A DNA stretch of 5,097 nt. Origin: Chitinophagaceae bacterium. Lineage in GTDB: Bacteria; Bacteroidota; Bacteroidia; Chitinophagales; Chitinophagaceae. Location of the stretch: assembly GCA_023251285.1 (NCBI GenBank), contig JAHEZB010000228.1, positions 1 to 5,097 on the forward strand, written 5' to 3'. Numbering within the stretch: the stretch's first letter is position 1; each line of letters starts with the position of its first letter. Below the pieces are notes generated by a model. That model searched no databases. It saw only the letters and a list, made by a program, of their open reading frames with translations, and was not told the DNA's origin. Positions 1 through 4,908 of this stretch are shown here, in pieces. The position numbers were made by a program, and so were the translations under genes.

Positions 1-257
1 AACTGCGATAAGATCAGGTTTACCGGAAATAAATTAGAAGAGAAAACTTACATCAATTTCAGCGGTTATCCAGGAGGTAAAAAAGAAGAAGCTGCGATTG
101 ACCTTTTAAAAAGGCGCCCGATGTGATCATCGAAAGAGCCGTAAAAGGGATGTTGCCTAAAAACCGTTTAGGTCGCAAGATGTACAAGAAATTATTTGTG
201 TATGCAGGTTCAGAACATCCGCATACAGCCCAAAACCCCAAACCTTTAAAATTCTAA
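1..257 (+). CDS. rplM: 50S ribosomal protein L13 (uL13), 3' part, with apparent -1 frameshift
   Basis: This is the C-terminal part of uL13, an early-assembly protein of the large ribosomal subunit; the start lies left of the window. Frame 1 reads [20 protein letters not shown] and on to DLLK at 109-111, then runs into TGA at 124-126. The rest of L13 continues in the -1 frame from AAG at 111: [20 protein letters not shown], then [18 protein letters not shown], ending LKF before TAA at 255-257. Joined, this gives 85 residues that match the family's conserved GYPGG, AVKGMLP and YAG-EH-H motifs with no gap. The break falls in TTTTAAAAA at 104-112, where one extra A would restore a single frame. 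A sequencing or assembly indel, a real mutation and programmed slippage are all possible; the indel is most likely. The gene is followed by rpsI, as is usual in bacteria. Identity is certain; the intactness of the gene is not. Confidence 0.9.
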
Positions 258-283
258 AAAAGAAATGAAAGTGAAAATTGATT

Positions 284-323
284 TACATTTTCAAATTTTC
301 TACTTCTAATACATTTTCAAATT
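284..323. repeat. 14-bp direct repeat in the rplM-rpsI gap
   Basis: The word TACATTTTCAAATT occurs at 284-297 and again at 310-323, offset by 26 bp, in the 72-bp gap before rpsI. The second copy ends six bases before the rpsI start. A weak inverted match, TGAAAAT at 272-278 with ATTTTCA at 287-293, overlaps the first copy. No promoter or terminator is evident in this gap, so rpsI is probably read through from rplM. The repeat may be only low-complexity A/T-rich sequence. Confidence 0.6.
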
Positions 324-329
324 AATATA

Positions 330-719
330 ATGGAAAAACAAAAAAATGCAGTAGGCCGTAGAAAGGAAGCCGTAACAAGGGTTTTCCTGACAAAAGGTGA
401 TGGCAAAATCACGATAAACGGTAAAGATTATAAAACCTATTTTCCGCTGATGTATTTGCAAAACCAGGTGGAAGCTCCTTTAAAGACGATAGAGTCAGCT
501 GACAAATTTGATGTAACTGTTAATGCTACCGGTGGTGGCGTGAAAGGTCAGGCTGAAGCCGTTAAATTGGGAATTGCACGCGCGCTTCTCCAGGTAAATC
601 CGGAATACAGGCCGGCTTTGAAAGAAGCAGGATTACTGACGCGCGATCCACGTTCAGTAGAACGTAAAAAACCAGGTAAGAAAAAAGCAAGAAAGAGCTT
701 CCAGTTCAGTAAGAGATAA
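330..719 (+). CDS. rpsI: 30S ribosomal protein S9 (uS9)
   Basis: This encodes uS9 of the small-subunit head, whose C-terminal tail reaches towards the P-site tRNA. The 129-residue product has the usual length. Near the N-terminus it has the GRRKEAVTRV signature (residues 9-18). Family landmarks follow: NGKDYKTYFP, the glycine-rich ATGGGVKGQAEAVKLGIARAL (about 66-86) and LLTRDPRSVERKKPGKKKAR. It ends in the invariant Ser-Lys-Arg, the tip that contacts P-site tRNA in known structures. The ATG at 330 is the only sensible start. It has no Shine-Dalgarno sequence, only an A/T-rich leader, which is normal in Bacteroidota. The gene lies 72 bp after rplM and 94 bp before rpsB. Nothing in the protein is unusual. 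Confidence 0.98.
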   Translation: MEKQKNAVGRRKEAVTRVFLTKGDGKITINGKDYKTYFPLMYLQNQVEAPLKTIESADKFDVTVNATGGGVKGQAEAVKLGIARALLQVNPEYRPALKEAGLLTRDPRSVERKKPGKKKARKSFQFSKR

Positions 720-724
720 AAAAA

Positions 725-766
725 GATGTGAGATGTTAGTCGTGGGATATAAGACAATAGAGCACC
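725..766. repeat. Degenerate 7-bp tandem repeat between rpsI and rpsB
   Basis: Six successive heptamers, all starting with G, run from 725: GATGTGA, GATGTTA, GTCGTGG, GATATAA, GACAATA, GAGCACC. The first two differ by one base and the later ones decay. It lies just after the rpsI stop, so it is transcribed but untranslated. It may be the remnant of a (GATGTGA)n array. No function is evident. Confidence 0.5.
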
Positions 767-813
767 TTCTTACTACTTTCTACTATTTAAAACAATTTTA
801 ATACAAAAAATAA

Positions 814-1713
814 ATGGAAAATAATACTTCTTTACAACAGCAGCTTTTAGAAGCAGGCGTACACTTCGGGCATTTAAAAAAGAAGTGGAACCCAAAAATG
901 TTGCCTTACATTTTTGCTGAAAAAAAAGGAATTCACATCATTGACCTCAACAAAACAGTTGAAGGGCTTGAGGAAGCTGCAGCAGCTATGAAATCAATCG
1001 CTAAAAGCGGTAAAAAGATCATGTTTGTAGCTACAAAGAAACAGGCGAAAGAAATCGTAACTGAAGCTGCCAGAAGAGTGAACATGCCTTTTGTTACTGA
1101 GCGTTGGTTGGGTGGCATGCTTACAAACTTCAACACCGTTCGCAAAAGCGTAAAGAAAATGCAATCAATTGAAAAAATGCTGAATGATGGAACGCTTGAC
1201 AGCATTACTAAAAAGGAACGTCTTACGCTTACACGCGACAAGGAAAAAATGGAAAAAGTATTGGGTGGTATCGCTGCCATAAGCCGTGTTCCCGCTGCAT
1301 TATTCCTCGTAGATATTGGTCATGAACACATTGCACTTTCAGAAGCAAAACGTCTCAACATCACTACTTTCGGAATGGTTGACACAAATTGTGACCCGAA
1401 TAAAGTTGAATTTTCTATTCCTGCAAATGATGACGCTACCAAATCTATTGCCATTATTACAAATTATATAGTGGCTGCTATCGCAGAAGGCCTTGCAGAA
1501 AGACAAGCGGAAAAAGAAGAAGACTCGGAAGAAACTGAAGAAACAAATACCCGTGCCATGAAATTTGACGAAGGCTCTGACGAAGGTAAAGAACGTCGTA
1601 GAGGAACTGGAGCACCAGCCGGAGGAAAAGGCCGTAGCGCAGCAGGTCCACAAAAACGCAGAGTAGCTGGCCCTGGACAAGGTAACAGAGGACCAGGCGG
1701 AGCAAGGAGATAA
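814..1713 (+). CDS. rpsB: 30S ribosomal protein S2 (uS2) with long charged C-terminal tail
   Basis: This encodes uS2, a late-assembling protein on the back of the 30S subunit near the mRNA exit and the anti-Shine-Dalgarno region. Family motifs are clear: LLEAGVHFGH (11-20), WNPKM (25-29), GIHIIDL (39-45), VATKKQA (72-78), RWLGGMLTNF (97-106), DTNCDP (190-195) and IPANDDATKSI (202-212). The conserved fold ends near residue 228. After it come a Glu/Asp-rich stretch (229-258) and a basic tail rich in Gly, Pro and Arg (259-299) with nine Arg and three Lys. This makes the protein 299 residues, against about 240 in E. coli; tails of this kind are known in Bacteroidota. The start ATG at 814 has an A-rich leader and no Shine-Dalgarno sequence. 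The stop lies within a TAACGCGTTA palindrome. It is followed after 183 bp by tsf, its usual operon partner. Confidence 0.98.
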   Translation: MENNTSLQQQLLEAGVHFGHLKKKWNPKMLPYIFAEKKGIHIIDLNKTVEGLEEAAAAMKSIAKSGKKIMFVATKKQAKEIVTEAARRVNMPFVTERWLGGMLTNFNTVRKSVKKMQSIEKMLNDGTLDSITKKERLTLTRDKEKMEKVLGGIAAISRVPAALFLVDIGHEHIALSEAKRLNITTFGMVDTNCDPNKVEFSIPANDDATKSIAIITNYIVAAIAEGLAERQAEKEEDSEETEETNTRAMKFDEGSDEGKERRRGTGAPAGGKGRSAAGPQKRRVAGPGQGNRGPGGARR

Positions 1714-1775
1714 CGCGTTAATGCTAATTCTATTAAGAGTTAATTAAGTAAACAAATAAATAAGGCAGATTCTTA

Positions 1776-1847
1776 TTCGATCAGTTCCGAAGGAACGGTG
1801 GATATTGTAGCAACGGATTTTAATCCGTTGCTAACGAATCAATCGAA
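1776..1847. repeat. REP-like multi-hairpin element between rpsB and tsf
   Basis: This compact structured unit lies in the 183-bp rpsB-tsf gap. An outer 6-bp pairing, TTCGAT (1776-1781) with ATCGAA (1842-1847), encloses two hairpins. The first is GTTCC-GAA-GGAAC (1784-1796). The second has perfect 12-nt arms around TT (TAGCAACGGATT at 1808-1819, AATCCGTTGCTA at 1822-1833). Together they would fold as a three-way junction. No T tract follows the large hairpin, so it is not a standard terminator. It resembles the REP-like palindromic units scattered between genes in many Bacteroidota, but that assignment rests on general resemblance and cannot be confirmed from one copy. Roles in mRNA processing or in setting tsf output relative to rpsB are also possible. 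Confidence 0.6.
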
Positions 1848-1896
1848 AAAAAAGCAACCGATTTAATCCATAGAAAATTAAGAAAATTAAAAAACG

Positions 1897-2724
1897 ATGA
1901 GTACAACAACAATAACAGCAGCAGAGATAAATAAGTTGCGGCAACAAACCGGTGCAGGCATGATGGATTGCAGGAAAGCATTGGTGGAATCAAACGGCGA
2001 TTTTGAAGCAGCTATAGATTATTTAAGAAAAAAGGGGCAAAAAGTAGCCGCGCTTCGTGGCGATCGTGAAGCAAAAGAAGGTGTCGTAATTGCAAAAACT
2101 ACAGAAGATCATAAAACAGGTTATATTATTAATGTAAGTTGCGAAACTGATTTTGTAAGTAAGAATGCAGAATACATCGCTTTTGCACAATCCATTATCG
2201 ATGCGGTAATTGCCAATAATGTAAATAATGTGGAAGAATTAAATGCGGTAAAAATGGGCAATGAAACCGTTGCTGATAAACTAAACGAACAGGTAGCAAA
2301 GATCGGCGAAAAGATAAGTGTTTCGCGTTTTGAAAAGATTGAAGCGCCTTTTGTTGCTGCATATATTCATGGTTCATACCGTATGGGCGTTTTGGTTGGT
2401 TTGAATAAAGCCAATGAAGAAGCCGGAAAAGATGTAGCGATGCAAATTGCAGCGATGAACCCAATTGCGATAGACGCAGCGTTGGTACCGCAGGAAACGA
2501 TTGAGCGTGAAAGAAACATCGCCATTGAGCAAATAAAAGCGGAAGGCAAACCGGCAGATATGGCCGAAAAAATTGCTGCCGGAAAAGTAAATAAATTCTT
2601 TAAAGAAAGTACTTTAATGGCGCAGGCTTTTGTAAAAGACGGCAACAAATCTGTAGGAGATTTCTTAAAGGGATTGGATCCTGATTTGAAAGTAATTGCT
2701 TTTAAAAGAGTTGCTTTGGGATAA
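1897..2724 (+). CDS. tsf: Translation elongation factor Ts
   Basis: EF-Ts is the cytoplasmic guanine-nucleotide exchange factor that releases GDP from EF-Tu during elongation. The 275-residue product begins with a UBA-like helical domain bearing LRQQTGAGMMDCRKAL (14-29) and the GDFEAAIDYLRKKG signature (34-47). Next comes CETDFVSKN (82-90), whose Asp85-Phe86 matches the TDFV segment that wedges into EF-Tu and disturbs the nucleotide-binding Mg2+ site. HGSYRMGVLVGL and KDVAMQIAAMNP mark the core domain, and GKVNKFFKESTLMAQAFVKD marks the C-terminal part. Length and motif order are normal for the family. The ATG at 1897 follows an A-rich leader without a Shine-Dalgarno sequence. It is the last gene of the operon, with a terminator starting 25 bp after its stop. 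Confidence 0.98.
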   Translation: MSTTTITAAEINKLRQQTGAGMMDCRKALVESNGDFEAAIDYLRKKGQKVAALRGDREAKEGVVIAKTTEDHKTGYIINVSCETDFVSKNAEYIAFAQSIIDAVIANNVNNVEELNAVKMGNETVADKLNEQVAKIGEKISVSRFEKIEAPFVAAYIHGSYRMGVLVGLNKANEEAGKDVAMQIAAMNPIAIDAALVPQETIERERNIAIEQIKAEGKPADMAEKIAAGKVNKFFKESTLMAQAFVKDGNKSVGDFLKGLDPDLKVIAFKRVALG

Positions 2725-2749
2725 TTTTAAAAAGTTTATTCTAGATATG

Positions 2750-2776
2750 AGAGCTGCATGTTGCGGCTCTTTTTTT
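2750..2776 (+). terminator. Rho-independent terminator after tsf
   Basis: AGAGCTGC (2750-2757) pairs with GCGGCTCT (2763-2770) in an 8-bp stem with one T-G wobble, closed by the 5-nt loop ATGTT. An uninterrupted T run covers 2770-2776. It sits 25 bp past the tsf stop and is the only clear intrinsic terminator in the window, so it marks the end of the ribosomal-protein operon. Confidence 0.9.
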
Positions 2777-2918
2777 ATGTTTTAAGCGCTAATGACGGAA
2801 ATAAGAATGTTGAATATTTCTTTGCTTACTATTCGAAGCCCCTTCTTTGCTTTTTTTCATAGTTCAATAGCGCTAATGTCTGAGAAGTGCAATTCGGAAA
2901 ACATATTTTCTTAAATGC

Positions 2919-2949
2919 TTGTAGATTTCAAAATTAAAAGTTAAATTTG
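2919..2949 (+). promoter_or_regulatory. Bacteroidota-type promoter for the lipoprotein gene
   Basis: TAAATTTG at 2942-2949 matches the phylum's -7 consensus TAnnTTTG exactly. A -33-like TTG lies at 2919-2921, 20 nt upstream, a workable spacing. Initiation near 2955 would give a leader of about 90 nt before the ATG at 3048. The site lies after the tsf terminator and before a same-strand gene, which supports it. It overlaps a long dyad and may be regulated. Confidence 0.55.
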
Positions 2950-2956
2950 AAATCTA
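2922..2956. repeat. 35-bp near-perfect dyad over the promoter
   Basis: The left arm TAGATTTCAAAATTAA (2922-2937) and right arm TTAAATTTGAAATCTA (2941-2956) are reverse complements except for one A-A mismatch, with AAG between them. The outer 11 bp pair perfectly. It covers the proposed -7 box and the expected transcription start, the position expected of a repressor operator. It is too A/T-rich and lacks the T run needed for a terminator. The same symmetry puts a TAnnTTTG match on the minus strand at 2936-2929, but no -33 TTG accompanies it. Confidence 0.7.
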
Positions 2957-3047
2957 AACCTCTTTGCTTTGAGAAAATTTGCGCCCCCCATTTTTATTCT
3001 TTATTTCCTGAAGTTTATTAGAATCTTTTTTAAAGCGCTCAATCTAT

Positions 3048-3662
3048 ATGACTATGAAACTATTACTATTAATGCTGGTGGTAGTAAACTGTTTACCTAT
3101 CACAGGATGTTTCAGAAATTGTAAAGACGCAAAATATCAATTCTCAATGGTAGATTCTTTTGCGCCCGAAACCGATTCCTTGCGAATTGGTGATACATTA
3201 TGGGCACGTTCGACCCATTCCACAACATTTACCGATTTATTAACTAATGCTCAAGTAAATTTTAGTAATTCGAACATCGGAGTAAATTTAAGAATTTTAA
3301 ATCTGCCGGATACTTCGCAACAGGTTGCTGGTGGAATATCTGATTTTGACATCTTAACCATTGACGGAAACGAAGTTGGTAACGACAACATTCCATCACA
3401 AAATAAGAATTTTTATTTCGAAGAAAAAAAGAACAGTTATTTGCTCAAACTCGCCTTGGTTCCAAAGAAAAAAGGAACGTATTGTATTTCATTCAGTAAT
3501 TCTGTGGGTGTAGTTCACAGGAAAAAAGGTTGTGAGAAGGCAGGTATAGAGATAGATAATTCAAATACCAACAACCATTTATATCTTTATCAAACCTTTT
3601 TTCATGGTCTACCTCTTGATGAATATACGAAAACGCATGTTTACTGCTTCAAAGTCTATTAA
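3048..3662 (+). CDS. Putative lipoprotein of unknown function
   Basis: I do not recognise a named family. The 204-residue product begins with Lys4 and a hydrophobic core (LLLLMLVVV) leading to the lipobox ITGC, with Cys21 as the predicted lipidated residue after signal peptidase II cleavage. No transmembrane segment follows. The rest alternates polar and hydrophobic residues and has features of an extracellular beta-rich fold: DSLRIGDTLW (43-52), a VNLRIL strand, and GTYCISFSNS (143-152). Cys25, Cys146, Cys162 and Cys200 could form disulfides. The ending, YCFKVY, is typical of a closing strand. The start could be ATG 3048 or ATG 3054; the second gives MKLLLLML, the commoner form of signal. 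Neither has a Shine-Dalgarno sequence. The gene stands alone behind a good promoter candidate. A cell-envelope location is well supported; its role is unknown. Confidence 0.85.
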   Translation: MTMKLLLLMLVVVNCLPITGCFRNCKDAKYQFSMVDSFAPETDSLRIGDTLWARSTHSTTFTDLLTNAQVNFSNSNIGVNLRILNLPDTSQQVAGGISDFDILTIDGNEVGNDNIPSQNKNFYFEEKKNSYLLKLALVPKKKGTYCISFSNSVGVVHRKKGCEKAGIEIDNSNTNNHLYLYQTFFHGLPLDEYTKTHVYCFKVY

Positions 3663-3763
3663 CTTTTAATTTCACAATGAGCAGTGTTTTAAGCCAACGG
3701 TGATATTATAGTTACTTAGTAAATTATTGCAGGAATCGCACCGATAAGACGTCAATAGCATAA

Positions 3764-3796
3764 TTTGTTGATGATTTAAATCTTTTCCTACCTTAC
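3764..3796 (+). promoter_or_regulatory. Possible promoter for the beta-propeller gene
   Basis: TACCTTAC at 3789-3796 matches six of eight positions of TAnnTTTG, counting the two free positions. Upstream, TTTGTTG at 3764-3770 offers a -33 element with a spacer of 21 nt (TTTG) or 18 nt (TTG). Initiation near 3800 would leave a very short leader before ATG 3813. No terminator is visible between the lipoprotein gene and this one, so read-through is also possible. Confidence 0.35.
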
Positions 3797-3812
3797 ATTC
3801 AAATTCATTTTT

Positions 3813-4817
3813 ATGCAAGTAAAAAAACTAAGTTTCCTCCTGGGAGCACTTGTTTGTAGCAGTGTTTTTTCTCAAAGCACTTCGTTTAAAGTTGTAAAAA
3901 CTTTTCCCATTAAAAGCAGCGGTGGCTGGGACTATATTGCAGTGAACGACGGTAAAGTGTATGTTTCTCATGGAACGCAGGTAAATATCCTGGACGAAAA
4001 TTCCGGTGATTCTATTGGCGTGATTGAGGGAACAACAGGAGTTCATGGAATTGCATTTGACAATAATCTGCATCGTGGTTATACCAGCAATGGCAGGTTA
4101 AATAACGTTTTTGTTTTTGATCTTTCTACAAATAAAGTTTTGGATTCAATTGCTACCGGCGAAAATCCTGACGCGATCAGCTATGAACCTTTTTCTAAAA
4201 AAATTATTACCTGCAACGGACGCAGTAAATCTCTTTCAGTAATCGATCCTGAAAAAAATAAAGTAGTTGCGACCATTGAACTTGATGGCAAACCAGAAGA
4301 AGCAGTAAGTGATGCGAAAGGAACATTATTTGTAAACCTAGAAGATAAAAGCCAAATAGCCGAAGTGGATATGAAAAACTACAAAGTGCTGAACCGCTGG
4401 CCGATTGCACCGGGAGAATCGGCTACAGGTCTTGCTTTGGATAAAAAAACAAATCGTCTTTTTGCTGGTTGCGATAATAAAATGCTGGTCGTAGTGAATG
4501 CGGAAAATGGAAAAGTGGTTACAACTTTGCCGATTGGGGAAGGGTGCGATGGAGTTGTTTTTGACGCAAATAAAAACCTTGTTTTCGCATCGTGTGGAGA
4601 AGGAAATATGACAGTAATAAAAGAAAAAGATGCGAATAATTTTTCCGTTGCGCAAACAGTCTCTACCCAAACAACAGCGCGCACAATAGCGCTTGATCCT
4701 TCAAATAATACGTTGTTTTTACCGGCAGCAACATTAGCGCCTGCAGATCCAAATGCTACTTCTCGCCGTCGCAGTTTTGTTCCGGGAAGTTTTAAAGTAT
4801 TGGTTGTGAAAGAGTGA
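3813..4817 (+). CDS. Secreted YncE/YVTN-family beta-propeller protein
   Basis: The 334-residue product begins with a Sec signal peptide: Lys4-Lys5, the hydrophobic core LSFLLGALVCSSVF, and likely signal peptidase I cleavage after VFS at residue 20. The mature part is a series of propeller blades of about 40-45 residues. Each has a turn of the form D-x-x-x-N/G-K-V followed by a TI/SI-x-x-G-x-x-P-type segment, for example DLSTNKVLDSIATGENPDAI (103-122), IDPEKNKVVATIELDGKPEE (144-163) and VNAENGKVVTTLPIGEGCDG (228-247). This spacing and the ALD/AFD-x-x-x-N-x-L/T-F/Y motifs match the YncE/YVTN family, found in the periplasm or at the cell surface. Substrates are mostly unknown; no haem-binding or catalytic motif is visible. 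It ends with tandem stops TGA TAA. Its neighbours suggest only an envelope location. The family call is firm; a specific function cannot be given. Confidence 0.92.
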   Translation: MQVKKLSFLLGALVCSSVFSQSTSFKVVKTFPIKSSGGWDYIAVNDGKVYVSHGTQVNILDENSGDSIGVIEGTTGVHGIAFDNNLHRGYTSNGRLNNVFVFDLSTNKVLDSIATGENPDAISYEPFSKKIITCNGRSKSLSVIDPEKNKVVATIELDGKPEEAVSDAKGTLFVNLEDKSQIAEVDMKNYKVLNRWPIAPGESATGLALDKKTNRLFAGCDNKMLVVVNAENGKVVTTLPIGEGCDGVVFDANKNLVFASCGEGNMTVIKEKDANNFSVAQTVSTQTTARTIALDPSNNTLFLPAATLAPADPNATSRRRSFVPGSFKVLVVKE

Positions 4818-4908
4818 TAAAAAATAAAAGGCAGGCCTCTGATGCTAGTTATGTTGCTATTGCTTTGTTTTGATGGCGCAAAGGTTCATGTCTTTTTTTT
4901 GGAAACAA

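Larger units (their letters stand above)
2725..3047. other. 323-bp intergenic region with terminator, repeats and promoter
   Basis: This is the longest non-coding stretch in the window. From left to right it holds the tsf terminator (2750-2776), a 10-bp direct repeat AGCGCTAATG (2785-2794 and 2869-2878), a TTCTTTGCTT repeat (2818-2827 and 2843-2852), a 35-bp dyad (2922-2956) overlapping a promoter-like site, a third CTTTGCTT (2962-2969), a run of six C (2984-2989) and a third AGCGCT (3034-3039) close to the lipoprotein start. One 40-codon ATG-to-stop frame at 2792-2914 has no coding support. Confidence 0.7.

Noticed and set aside
933..1680. Long minus-strand open frames opposite rpsB, and similar ones opposite tsf and the propeller gene
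   Set aside because: They lie antisense to well-conserved genes, have no family motifs, and are the expected shadows of the coding strand.
1711..1742. TAACGCGTTA palindrome and a small hairpin (1725-1742) after rpsB as a terminator
   Set aside because: The stems are short and A/T-rich and no T run follows. tsf follows and has no visible promoter of its own.
2792..2914. A 40-codon ATG-to-TAA frame between the tsf terminator and the lipoprotein promoter
   Set aside because: Its composition looks like random A/T-rich DNA, it has no recognisable motif and no promoter, and it spans direct repeats that explain its two in-frame ATGs.
3761..3767. TAATTTG as a -7 box for the propeller gene
   Set aside because: It is one base too short for TAnnTTTG and the nearest upstream TTG is about 31 bases away. 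The site at 3764-3796 fits better.
4818..4850. AGGC/GCCT near a T-rich run, read on the minus strand, as a terminator for the TlpA-like gene
   Set aside because: The stem is four base pairs with a two-base loop, which is too short to fold.
4870..4900. T run (4891-4900, TCTTTTTTTT) after the propeller gene as a terminator
   Set aside because: No stem of useful strength precedes it. The best pairing nearby is only about three base pairs.
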